NCBI GenBank assembly: GCA_973895155.1
Contig: OZ316899.1
Span: 9,176,001 to 9,240,000, forward strand
Direction of reading: 5' to 3'
Origin: Marsupella aquatica
Taxonomy: Eukaryota > Marchantiophyta
DNA length: 64,000 nt
In this document: piece by piece, positions 9,866 through 20,737 of the stretch
How the letters are laid out: each line of letters starts with the position of its first letter
Numbering within the stretch: the first letter of the stretch is position 1
Notes under the pieces: generated by a model
The model's database searches: none
Told to the model about the DNA's origin: nothing
The model's input: the letters and a program-made list of their open reading frames with translations, nothing else
Translations under genes and position numbers: made by a program

Positions 9866-12759
9866 TCATGCATGCCTCTCTTTTTCAACTTCTTCCTTCA
9901 CTCTTAGAAGCCTAGTGTGGCGTCTGCTAGGGCCTGATTCCCCACAATAGCCATACAGTTGATCTAGCATTTCTGAAAATTCTCTATTCAAGTCAAACTT
10001 CCTGGAGCTATCATCGTTGAAAGTGTTGTCATTCCTAGCCAACCAGATAGCCCATAAGACTTGGTAACCCAAGAAAATAATCAGAGTGCGCTCAATATTG
10101 TGTCCCACAAAGGCCTTCATCACAGCCGGCATTCCAGCAGTAGGCCACTTAATCACATTAGGGAAAGTCCTAAACACTAAAGCCCAGCAGCAACCCGCAA
10201 ACCAGCAAGTGAAAAAGAGGTGCGGAATAGTTTCAAGACTGTCAGTGCAAAGTCTGCAGTGTCCACCTCCCTTTCCAATCTTAGTGGCTCTAACGTTAGT
10301 GAAGAGCCCCTGTGCTAATATTCGCCAAAAGAATGTCATGGCTTTCATTGGAAGATCAGAAACCCATAGTGCCCTCCATAGTGAGCTCCATTTTGCTTCA
10401 ATCAACTGTATATCCCAAATCCTGTTGAGTCTGACAAAGTCTGAACCTTTTGTACGCAACAATTGATATGCTCGAGCATTAGGTAAAGCAAATTTGACTG
10501 GGGGCTCTAGTTTGTTAGACCAGCGCCAGCCAATAATCCGTGAGCCCAAGTTGTGCTGGGAGTCAACCAAGCATGTGATTTTCCTGACAAGATTGAGGCA
10601 TAGCTCACGTATGCACGGATCCAATCCCCTAACTTTGTTAAGCCTTTCTTGCAATGCTCCCCGATCTTTCAAGAAAAGATTTGGGAGGTTTGTCAACTGG
10701 GGGATTGAACAGGTGCTTCACTTTGTTATATTAAACCTCTGAGGCTGATGTCAGCAATCTTCCTGATTCCAATTCTGCCACAAATCCTTACAATCCCACT
10801 AATTGTATCATTGTTAACAAATGATATCCCTCCATGCACCTGACAAGATCCTCAATGCTCCACCACGACGACACCGATTCAGTCCCTGGAGAAAAAAATA
10901 GATGCACTCTCAGTGCTTCCCATGCCTTCCATAAACTCCTTGTGTAGCTCAGCCCAAAGAAAGAACGTGGGTAGCAGAGTAGAAGGCGGTCAGAGAGTGA
11001 GTATCCATTCCTTCTGATACTTTGGCATTTCTCCATTTGGCTAGCTTCATGTTCTCCCCGTATAATTGTGTCCGTTTTGAGTCTTGGGAATCTAATGCTT
11101 TGTAGAACCATTGACATAATAAAACATTAGAGTGACTCTTAAATTCTTTGAAACCAAGACCCCCCTCCACCTTGGGCCTCGCCATCGTCCTCCAAGCGAC
11201 TAGTGGAATCTTCTTGCCTCCTGTGGCATTATAGTCCCATAAGAAATCTCTGCATAATGCCACTAGCTTCCTGTCAAGAGCGCTTGAAGAGTGAAGAAAC
11301 ATCATGTGATAGATGGGTATCGCCTGTAGAATGTGCTTCACAAGAACAGTTCTCCCTATGAATGATAAGAACCTGGTTGACCAAGCTGAGAGCCGTGCTA
11401 CTATTTTGTCTAGGCAAAACGTATGTAATTGAGAGCACTTTGATCCCCAGCCGAAAGGAGCTCCAAGGTAATGCTGCACTTCTCTGAATCCACTGATCTT
11501 ACAACCAGTCGATACCAACCAACCCAGAATGTCTTTCATAGCCAAAGGAGTCACCGTCGACTTAGGCAGGTTAAGTTTGGCTCCCGATGCTAAGTCGTAG
11601 CACTCTATGGCACTTCTTGCACTGTTGAAGTCCTCCTCCGAGGCAGGGATAAACATTCCCAAGTCGCCTGCAAAAACTCTGTAACAGACCATGAGTGATT
11701 CCGAGATTTAGATTCCTCTCAACCTGCCTTGATCAATTTCCTGATCCATAAAGTCCATGAATGGTTGAGTCGCAAAGAGGAGGGGGGAGAGGGGACAGCC
11801 CTGTCGGACCCCTCTAGGTAGTCCAATATCATTCAAAAAAAGGCTGTTAACGTGTACTTTTGAGTGCGCATTAGTTAACAAAGATCTTACTAGGCTAATG
11901 AAATGACTCCCAAGGCCTAGAAGATGCATTGCCTCCCATATGTACAAGTGGTTTACCCGATCCAAAGCCTTCTCAAAATCTAATTGTAAGAACAATGTTT
12001 CCTTTTTCTTAAAACGCACCCAATCCAGCGTTAGCCACGCTACCAAAATGTTCTCTAGAATGTGTCTCCTCGGTATGAAACCCGTTGGTTGTGGACTAAT
12101 TATCTTGTGCAGAACCAGCTTGAGTCATAGCTATGATTTTGTACAAAGTATTGAGCATAGTAAGCGGTCTCCAATCCTTGAGCCTACATTTGTCCACCTT
12201 CTTAGGAATGAGCCTGATAAAACCAGCTTTGAGACTGCTGGCCAGTTCTCCCGTTCGCCAGAAATCCAGAACCATTTCAAGTAGTTTGTCTTTAATAAAG
12301 TCCCAGCAGCACTGAAGAACCTTTGCTGGTAATCCATCTGGGCTCCGAGCTTTATCCGAAGGGAAAGACCATAAGATATCCTTGATCTCCTCTGGTGAAG
12401 GAGGACGGTCTAAGCACAAAATTTCCCCATTCGTCAGTGCAAACCTTGTATTGGCAAAAAGTTGCCTTTGTGCTTCTCTCACTGCTTCCGATTCACTTTT
12501 GTTTAATTCTTCTTTTGCCTCGTATAGCTCTACATTTTTTTCCTCCACTTCCTTCATTATTAATTTCTCCCGTGTAATCAAAGTCCCATCTTCTAACAGA
12601 AGCGAAGTCATAGTTTCCCTTAGTCTTTTAGCTTTGAGTGTGGCAAAATAGAACTTAGACGGCTCATCCCCCTGACCAAGCCATTTAATGCTTGAAAGTC
12701 TTCAACCTTGTTGACCGTCCTCGTACTCCACCATTCTGACATGCTACTCCATTGTGGCA
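9866..12759 (-). pseudogene. LINE (non-LTR) reverse transcriptase, defective and lacking its 5' part
   Basis: Reading leftward, WLGQGDEPSKFYFATLKAK leads into the reverse transcriptase (PSPEEIKDILWSF, SPDGLPAKV, GFIRLIPKK, LQLDFEKALDRVNH, LPRGVRQGCPLSPLLF). The catalytic box reads FAGDLG instead of F/YADD. The downstream thumb region (YLGAPFGWG, LSFIGRTVLVKHIL, GGLGFKEF) and a zf-RVT-like domain (WRILAQGLFTNV, CRLCTDSLETIPHLFFTCWFA) follow. There are several frameshifts and stops. The endonuclease domain is missing, since the reading frame ends at the MULE insertion at about 12760. No clear poly-A tract marks the 3' end near 9866. Confidence 0.9.
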
Positions 12760-12768
12760 AAATCTTTG
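12760..12768. repeat. Left 9-bp target-site duplication of the MULE-like element
   Basis: AAATCTTTG here and AAATCTTTC at 46523-46531 abut the two putative MULE ends (8 of 9 identical). A 9-bp duplication is typical of MULEs. Confidence 0.5.
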
Positions 12769-12788
12769 AGGCTTTTCACGGTGACAGC
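12769..12788 (+). repeat. Left terminal inverted repeat of the MULE-like element
   Basis: AGGCTTTTCACGGTGACAGC; the last 12 bases match the reverse complement of 46502-46513 with one difference. An expanded AAC-rich microsatellite and AATAGTAAA follow; the right end also has AATAGTAAA. Confidence 0.5.
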
Positions 12789-12907
12789 AAACAACAAACA
12801 ACAAACAACAAATAGTAAAGCTCATAACAGCAAATGTCTGCACCAAAAAAATCTTCCCTAAACCTACATCTCTCTAAAATCCATTATTTTGAAACGCATC
12901 ATAATAC

Positions 12908-14469
12908 TAGCGCCTAACGCTAAAGTCTTGAAACAGTCCAAAAAACCCAAAACCTCATTTGAAACATCTATATGCAAAAGCATGTCCAAAAACAACAGGC
13001 GCTAGTATACAGACCTCAATAACAGACCTAAAAAAACAAAGATCAATTAAAGACCATCAGATGCCAATTGATGAAAAAATGGGAAGGGGGGCAGTCGCAT
13101 TCTAATGTCACCAAATTATAATACACCCCAAGTTAAGATTCTCCTCTTCACAGAGGAAAGTATAGTAAAAAACTATGTGGACAGTCCCTCTCACTTTATA
13201 AACACCCATCAATATTACATGTGTTCACAATAGCGCCAAGCGCTATTTAGTAAAATAGCCAATATCTCTATGTAAAAACTACTCTTTTAAAGTCTAGCTA
13301 GCCATCAGATTCTAAATCAGTCATATCTAGTTCTGATTCTTCTTCACTACTTTGTGATCTATCAGTAGACTCAGCTTCGTCGTCTACATACTTGCTTGGG
13401 ACAATGTCATCGAAATAGCGGTTCCTCAAAAACTTCCTATCCGAGCCCCTTTTGAGCCTCAGGCCTTTACTTTCCCAAGTCAGCATTCTCACAGAATCTG
13501 CCTTCCGAGCAGCCTTTTCTGCATAAGAAGGCAAGACAAACGGCTTCTCCGGGGTTTCTATTGCATTCCTAGCGACTTTCCTCCGTAGTTGAAAGCACTT
13601 CCAAAGATTCCACTCAGACCTGGAAAGTTGAATCCGATATCTTTAGTCGGATCCGGGAAAATGGTGGAATTTTGGAGACACTAACGTCACCCTTAAAAAG
13701 AAAAGAAAAAAGACAGGGAAGCTGAAGATCATTACTCATAAGACTCTTCACTATCCTTAGATTCAGAAGACCCAAGGTTCACAACTTTCTTGGAGGCACC
13801 ATCATCTTTGGACTGTTGAGTACCATCGCCTCCATCATTGTCCTCGTCAGAATCAAAATTCAGAACAGCATGGAGTCTGTCCTGCTTCTTACTCCCCACC
13901 TGCTGGTGCAGAGGCGTGGACGTGGAGGCCTCTTTGTTCTTGAGAAGTCCAAAGAAAAATTTTGTGGCAGTGTCAAGAAACTCTTTACAATTTTCAATCT
14001 CGACTACAAACCTCCCACAATGATCTCCAGCAACAAATGTACTTCCGGCCCCAACAGTCCAGTCCATGATAATATCCCCAAGGAGGGTAATTAATTCTAA
14101 AACTGACTACATGAAACCCACAGGCAGCCTTGAATTCCCAGCGAACGCAAGCTCGGGTAGAGGATCATTTTTTGGCATGGGAAAACCAATGAGATTGGTT
14201 ATCGAAGGATCCTCTGTATGTGAAAGAGGGAAAATTTGGGATCCTTCGGGACCCTACCTTTGGACGAAACACGCCCAAAAACATTGAGAGTAAGCGTAAA
14301 AATCTGCACATCAAATAATGTTTTGTTCAGAATAAACATCAGATACTATGTCAAGAATACAGAAACCATTCATGAAGAGGATATGCCACACTAGCGCCTG
14401 GCGCTAGCGTCACTGTCAATCTCCAAAGGAGGACACAAAACAAAAACTCTGGAATAGTGCTAGGCACTA
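12908..14469. promoter_or_regulatory. Palindrome cluster 1 (TAGCGCYNRGCGCTA) in the MULE
   Basis: Sites lie at 12908, 13231, 14392 and 14455, with a half site at about 12997. Those at 13231 and 14392 have perfect 6-bp arms around a 3-nt spacer. The pair at 14392/14455 sits inside an intron of the methyltransferase-like gene, and the others lie 3' of it. The 14455 copy has both CG pairs changed to TG/CA. Confidence 0.75.
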
Positions 14470-14962
14470 TTATACATACCTGCATATCTGAGCGAGGCCT
14501 ATACATTGGAGTGCCCATCACAACATTGTGTGTCAAGATACACTGAAATTTTTGTGAATCTTGACAAGCTGCAATGACTTCAGAGACTTGGTCATAGTCG
14601 CCCCTATGCAAAATCGCTAGCAATCCATCATCTGCTAGGAAAGGATCCATTGTTTTGAAGAAGGCACTTGGAGTCGTATAATCTTGAAGGTTCCATTTAG
14701 GAACCTTCCTATCCACAAGTGTTGGTTTCAACCCAGTCGGAAGATATATGAAACCAGCATCAACTCCAAAAGCTCTTTCCTTTCCCCCTCAGACAACCCC
14801 TTTTGCTAGATCCCCAGACTTCACCAACTCTTTCCCCCAACCTTCAATATTTGAAACCCAATCCAACTTTTCTCCCTTGTTAAACAGGGAATCAAAACAT
14901 TATGTAACACTCGACTCCACAATACAATGTCGAGTACACTTTCGTTTGAAATTCCCCACATC
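13298..14962 (-). pseudogene. 3' half of the MULE accessory gene: DNA-methyltransferase-like domain
   Basis: Reading leftward from the CACTA-X junction, the frame runs through KLDWVSNIEGWGKEL, then FIYLPTG, WNLQDYTTPSAFFKTMDPFLADDGLLAILH and the donor at 14477. After a palindrome-bearing intron, the exon ending at 13732 has IIMDWTVGAGSTFVAGDHCGR followed by FVVEIENCKEF. This matches the order of beta-class N4-cytosine/N6-adenine DNA methyltransferases: a DPPY-type region first, then the FxGxG SAM-binding motif followed by an acidic strand (VEIE). The DPPY tetrad itself is not intact (YLPTG at its place), so activity is doubtful. A Glu/Asp/Ser-rich tail lies at 13298-13534. Stops occur in the junction region and near 14780. 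The 5' half of the gene is at 32868-35415. Confidence 0.55.
14960..14962. repeat. Left 3-bp target-site duplication of CACTA-X
   Basis: ATC precedes CACTAG at 14963 and ATC follows TAGTG at 32868-32870, as expected for CACTA insertion. Confidence 0.8.
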
Positions 14963-14989
14963 CACTAGAAGAATCCGAGGTGTACTGAG

Positions 14990-15290
14990 ACCGCAATATG
15001 TGACTCATTTTGGCTCATGTGACTTCATTGTGACTCAACGTGACTTGACCCACGCTGTGACCCTTGGAGTTGCAAAAGTTGAGACCAAAAAATGAAAGTC
15101 ACTATTGATACTAGGCTTTGCAACTTGCTTGATACCCATTTGTGACTGATCTGTGACTTTATTGTGGAGTCTAGCCTTGTTTCTACGTGACTGCAATATG
15201 ACTTTAATGAGTCACATGGTAAGTAACATACATGACTTGCTCGCATTCAACAACGACTAGCGTGTGACCATTTAGTGTCACAGGAGAGAC
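14990..15290. promoter_or_regulatory. Left subterminal TGTGACT words of CACTA-X
   Basis: GTGACT/AGTCAC or one-base variants occur about ten times in 300 bp (for example near 15001, 15019, 15030, 15040, 15143, 15153, 15187 and 15210). The right inner end (32655-32830) has the same word. Such clusters are the usual binding region for CACTA accessory proteins. Confidence 0.6.
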
Positions 15291-15852
15291 CAATGGAGAC
15301 CCTGGCCCGGTCACACAACAGAACCATTTGGGACTCTATATACTCATGTTTATAACTAATAAGGTTCACATGCAAGTTGTAACCATGACTAATGAACACA
15401 GAGGGACAGTTCATAAGGAGAGAGAGCACTCCACATTACAATACATAGAAACCTGATGTTCTAACTTTAGAAATATAACACATAATTGAATACAAGAAAT
15501 GAACATAGCATGAATGACATCCACATGAAAGAAAGCATCATATAAGCAGATCCTACATAAAACATTCATAAGAATTAAACAGAATCACAATCTTGCTCTA
15601 AAATTTAGATCATTTGAATTCCAATGGAATAGTTTACAATGTGATCAATGTAATTCAGACAAAACAGGAACTCATAATTGATGACTGCAGGATGAGATAA
15701 CTGAAAGCACATGCATGATACTATGAATCTCCAAGAGGACATGAGTCTTGTACTCCTTCTTGACATCTAAAATCTACATAACATGACTCACACTACAAAC
15801 AAATAATGGCATGACATTGTTATGGATCCTCTATGAACTTGCTTGGCCATAA
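15291..15852. other. No gene recognised, between CACTA-X left end and CACTA-2
   Basis: AT-rich sequence without conserved frames or repeats that I can identify. Confidence 0.4.
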
Positions 15853-15884
15853 CACTAGTACATTTTTGGGCCTTTATCCAATGC

Positions 15885-16445
15885 CATCTCCATCGGATCC
15901 CTTCACGAAAGTTGCACACTAAATTTGGTACTTCCGATGTAACCCGCTTCGTATGTTCCCATTCTCCACATATCGGACACCGACCATCGAACAACCTTCG
16001 GACTTTCCGTTTCTCTCTACATCGGTATTTCCGAAGCAAACCATTTCGGACTATTTTGTATCCGATGCAAAGAGAGTTGGATATTCACTTGGGTGACCTT
16101 AATCGCAAAACTTGGCGTCCGATACATATCATATCGGAATTTCCATTACCTAGAGCTTCGCAATGTGCGTAATTTATAGCATCGGAGTTTCCGATGCGTT
16201 TAGTATCGCAACATCCGTTGGATTACAGATTGGAAGGTCCAATGTTGCATGTATCGGACAATCCGATTGTTTTTATATTGGATGGTCCGAAGTGGTCGGT
16301 ATCGGACATTGGATTTTTGTCATGCTTGCTGGACGAGGGGTCCGATGCGTTTAGTATAGGACTTTTCGAAGAGCAGAGTATCGGATGTCCCGATACTGAA
16401 AGCATGGGATAATTAGGTGTTTTTCCGATGTATATTGCATTGGAC
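15885..16445. promoter_or_regulatory. Subterminal TATCGGAC word cluster of CACTA-2
   Basis: About 20 copies of ATCGGA/TCCGAT or one-base variants occur in 560 bp in both orientations (for example CATATCGGACA, GTATCGGACAATCCGAT, GGTCCGATGCGTTTAG). More lie in the intron at 17870-18000 and upstream of the TNPA-like gene at 19170-19390. The word is different from those of CACTA-1 and CACTA-X. Confidence 0.7.
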
Positions 16446-16732
16446 TAGTAACGGACAAGGGTGATTCTTTCTTGATAGAAGAGTGGGCCTCATGGGGTTG
16501 GTATTTGAGGGTTTAGGGTTAGTTTCATGGTGAAATGGGCCAAATTGGGTTAAATTATGATTGATGCAAAAGAATGTTATATGTACAAGCTCAAAATGTC
16601 ATATTCAAAAAGGGAAACCCCCTAGTATGTACAATATGTAGTAGCCTAGGTAGCTTACTATACTAGATGGTACATATATATGCTAGTATAAAAGCTACCA
16701 TGCACTACATATCTAGCTCATGCCACTAAGCT
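16446..16732. other. 3' flank of the TNPA-like gene
   Basis: GT-rich stretch with TTTAGGGTTAG-like words and no conserved frame. Confidence 0.4.
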
Positions 16733-19106
16733 CTAAAAAGGTGTGTTGCGTCCCTTCTTCTTCTTTGGGCGAGAACGAGGGGGTGGTACAGGTCCAGGAA
16801 CACAAGACCCCTCCTCTCTCTGGCTGCCCACAACCGTGGCAACCACCTGCTCACCAGTGGGTTGGCCTGATGCTGGCCGGGACCCTGACCCACTAGATGC
16901 ACCGCTAGGATGCTGAGGTGCAACAGATGCCTCTAAACCCCCTGACACGGCAGAGTGGAAGGAGCCATCTCCCCCTCCGGTAGACCTGTGAGAGTGATGG
17001 GATGCATCCCCTGCACATGCTGTCTGTGGCCCATGCCGTGCGGTACTCCCACCAGACTCACGTGATGGCGCTCACCCCCTAGAGCCACCATCCTCCATGT
17101 CACGACCCACTCGTCGAGAAGAGCCAGGTGTATTGGATAGTACTCCAGAGCAATGTCCTGGTCCCGCGCCACCTCTACTACCCCCTGAGGGCCCGGGCCT
17201 TGCACTCCGTGACACTCCCGACTGATGGGAGGCCACACCATGAACACCATGTGACCTACCCCTCTGTGCTGATGTGGGGGCAACATGAGGGACTGCAGGG
17301 GTAGGGGTAACTCGGGGCACCCTCCCCGATCGCTCTGCCGCATCCTCTAAGGGCACAGACGCCTCAGAATCATCTCCCTCCTCTCCCTTGCCATCCTCTC
17401 CTTCTTCACCATCACCCTCCTCCTCACCCTCACCCTCCTCTCCCTCATCAGACCCTGTCTCCTCATCCTGCACAATACATAAGTAGGGTTAAATTGCATT
17501 TGAAAACATAGTTCCTTGAAAGCTCTCTAATATTGACCACAACCAAAAACAATTTGAACCTATATAGGGCCAATTCAACACCAATTACCTCTCCCAGCTC
17601 CTCCTCAAGGTGGAGCTTAAGAGCTCGGGGTCCATCCCTCTTTGCTAACTCCCTCTCTGACGGCCCAATAGGTCGACCCCAGTCCCGCTCCTAACACATC
17701 ACAATACCAAACGAGAAACCCATTAGCATGAAAACTAGTCTTTGCATCGGCCCAACTTTTCCCAATTCTTGTAAGGGGTCCCATGCCTTCTTAGGGTACT
17801 GAAGAATGCAAACCCATACCCCTAATTGAGTGAAAGAGCAACATTTTAAAAAACCGTTGTTCTTATGAGGGGTCCGATGCTGTTTCCAATACTTAAAGCA
17901 ACGGAACAGTATCGGATCCCGGTAACCCTAAATGGCATAAAAACAGGTCCAATACTAGGTCCGATGCTAAAAGCTTCGGATGAGTATCGGACAGAACAGT
18001 CCCGAGAGCAAAAAACATTGGGCTGAAATGGCATAAAGGCATTCGGCAGCAGAAATTGAGTCACTCTTCGCAAGAGAAGGTCAGGTGGTCGGGGGGGAGG
18101 AGCTAGGGAGGAGGGAGAAGGCACTTACGAACTCTACTTTCAGTCGATTGGAGCCTCCTTGCCCCATGCGGTGAGTGACAATGGGCCGCCCTTGGACTCG
18201 CTCCAATGCTTTGATGATGTCCTTGGGTGGCTCTTTTAATCGTACTGCTTGAGCTCCCCACTGCCGTAGGTTCTGTTGGAGGGGGAGGATGTCAATTTCC
18301 TCCCCAGCCTTCCGCTTCTCCTCTGCCAAGCTGATTTTGTGGTCCCATTGTCTCTTTTTTTGCCAGGCTCGGATTGCTAATTCCTCCTCAAGCCAAGCTG
18401 CCCACTCATCTGGGGAGAGCACATCTGGATAGCCCTGCTCCCTGACCACCTCTGAATCAATTGGCAAATCAGCAAGGTACTTCCTGAACTTCTCTCTCTG
18501 ATGATTTTGCATGTCTGAAAGTGAAGTTGAAAGCCTCTTATTCAAGAACCTGTCATCAAGGGAGGCCCCATTCCTGAATCGCTCCTTCACTTGCTCTCGA
18601 ATTCGACCTTTCTCCTCCTCAGTCTTCCTTCCCCAGTAATCTAATGGCCCCAAATTGGCCTTCACCACCTGCTTGAACTGGCTACGGAAGAGATTGTATC
18701 CTCTCGGCATTGGGGAGCCACCTGAGTTTAGGGCTAGCTTAGGCCTCAGAGCTCTCTCAGCTTCCTTTCGCTTTAACTCCTCCACTCTCTTCTTCTCAGC
18801 CTCCTTAGCTGCCTTGCGAAGCTTCCTCTCTCTTTTTTGGGGAGAGAGGGATTCCTCACCATCTTCCCTGCCTCTCTTTGCCTCCTTTCGCTTCTTCTTT
18901 GCAGCTTTCTCTGCAGCAATGGTTGCAGCCGCAGCTTTCTCTGCCTCAATCCTGGATCCATCAATCAAGGTCTGAAGTGGTGGCACAACTCTCTCTGCAT
19001 CCTCAGCACTTAGCCTTGCCCTACTCATAAAAATCTCCCTCATAATCTCATCATAGGGCCGAGAGGGTCCAGCCCCGTCCCCACCACCTGATCCTCCTCC
19101 CACCAT
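16733..19106 (-). CDS. TNPA-like accessory gene of CACTA-2, nearly intact
   Basis: The ATG at 19106 opens exon 1 (to about 18130, donor GTAAGT). It encodes a Gly-rich leader, an Ala/Lys/Arg/Glu coiled coil and a central block RGYNLFRSQFKQVVKANLG, YWGRKTEEEKGRIREQVKERF, NGASLDDRFLNKRLSTSLSDM, with WLEEELAIRAW later. Exon 2 (about 17693-17596) reads ERDWGRPIGPSERELAKRDG and ends LHLEEELGE before a GTAATT donor. Exon 3 (about 17470-16733) is acidic, then Gly/Ser/Arg-rich and ends RPKKKKGRNTPF. Apart from an in-frame TGA at 17072-17074 the frame is open. The central block and basic PF tail match the CACTA-1 gene. It probably binds DNA at the TATCGGAC words; inferred from analogy with En/Spm TNPA. 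Confidence 0.6.
17865..18005. promoter_or_regulatory. TATCGGAC words in the first intron of the TNPA-like gene
   Basis: Six to eight ATCGGA/TCCGAT variants lie within 140 bp of intron between exon 1 (ending about 18130) and exon 2 (about 17693). The flanking exons show no comparable density. Confidence 0.55.
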
Positions 19107-19169
19107 GTCTCTCTCCTTGCCCGCCAACGTCTACCTGAGCCTCCCGGCCTTGCAAAACACAGAATGCAA

Positions 19170-19395
19170 AGCTTGGCCCGATGCCCGGATCTTCGCATCC
19201 GCATCGGGACTTATTTTTTGAAAACAGGTCTATTGTTTCCGATACTTTATGCAACACAATGTCCAAAGCCGAAAGAATCAGACCTACAATCGGACCTTCC
19301 AATGCGTTTTGCTTCGGACCCCTCCTTGCTTTTCTTTCTCCTGCTTTTACGATGCTGCTTCCGTTTGTTTTAGTATCGGACCCCTCGATCAGCTA
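19170..19395. promoter_or_regulatory. TATCGGAC words upstream of the TNPA-like ATG
   Basis: GATGCCCGGATC, TTTCCGATAC, GCTTCGGACC and TAGTATCGGACC occur within 230 bp of the minus-strand start, the promoter position for the 16733-19106 gene. Confidence 0.5.
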
Positions 19396-20450
19396 TAACG
19401 GATTCCATGTTTTGGTCCCATAGGAGGTCAAATCTATTTACTTTGGGTTTAGTTTGGGTGTTTGGGTTTGTATGTGGAGCATGGAATTAAGTAATTGGGT
19501 GGGGTAATAGAAGGGAGGGTTGTAGTCACTTTTTTGTGGTCGTTTTGAATATATCCGGTTTTTTTTAGGTAACACCGTGAACGGGATGGCATATTGTGTA
19601 TATGTTACCCAGCCTCTTGCAAGTTCCTTCTTCGCAACTACAATTTTGGGGTTAGTTCATGACTTTGTATTTCCTAAGATAACTAAAATATGGTTGTGAT
19701 TGCATGCTTAATTTATTGCACCCTAAATTTATAAAGCTAAGTTGTATAGTAATGTAATTATAGGGCCTTAACTCGCTCAACATTGAGTGATGGATGCAAG
19801 GATAAGTCAAGGTGTTTTGGCTAGTAAGTGGTACCTAGATTTACTCTTTTACTATAATTGATCCCAATTCTCTTTGAAGGACTTTAGGGCTTTGAGGGGT
19901 TTTGGGATTTATTGGTATAGGGTTTTAATACATAGGATATTGTTAGACATTTTTTGAGGATAATGTTAAGCCTTTGTTACACTAATGGTTGTGATTGGAT
20001 TTTATGTGCAGTACCTAGGTTTTGATCAAGGGGTAGCTAGGTTTGTTTTTTTGGGGTTGAGGGGGGTAGCTAGGTAGGGTTTTGTTCTTGGACAATGCAC
20101 TATGCACAGTGTGAGACCGCGCATCCATGAGGTATGATGTAATTCCCCGACCCATCCATCCATTTTGGATTGGAACATTGAGGTCTGCTTTGGCAAGTTT
20201 GATATATCGTGTGCCAAAAGTCAGTCAAGTACTTTTTTGCATTTATGCAGCATTTGTGTAACTCATCTCCACCCTGCAGAGATTTTGGATATCCCACACC
20301 TTGTGTGTAGAGAATACAGCCCAGTAGGCACGGCAAAGCGCGGGTATCATTGAGGTAGGGCAATTGATGTTTATATATCTCTTTAATTGTGGTTTTAAAC
20401 ATGATAAGTTGTTGAATCCGCCTTACATGTTGGATGTGTATGATATGTAG
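19396..20450. other. Spacer between divergent CACTA-2 genes, no gene recognised
   Basis: Moderately GT-rich (GTTTGGGTTTG, GGGGTTTTGGG), the counterpart of the GT block in CACTA-1 but without its 143-bp units. It ends just before the SET-gene ATG at 20451. Confidence 0.45.
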
Positions 20451-20737
20451 ATGTCTACATCCGATAGTTCCATGTCGGATTCAGACTCAGACACGAGCTC
20501 GTCAGAGGGGGAGGTTCCTCCACCCCTCCTCTTGAGCGTCCTCGTGCTCCACTAGGGCCCATACCTTGCTAGTGTGTGAGATGCAAGGGACTTGTGGTCC
20601 AACATGCCTGGGAGACTTGTGAGCACATTGAGAACTATGGCCGTCATGAGGGTGATACACCAGGGTACTTGCCTAGCCAGGTAATATATATGTCTCCCCT
20701 TTAATTCCATTCATGAAACTCCAATTGGGCTTGCATT

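Noticed and set aside
15853-15871. CACTA-2 and CACTA-X being the same element
   Set aside because: Their termini and subterminal words differ, and CACTA-X has its own matching right end and ATC duplication.
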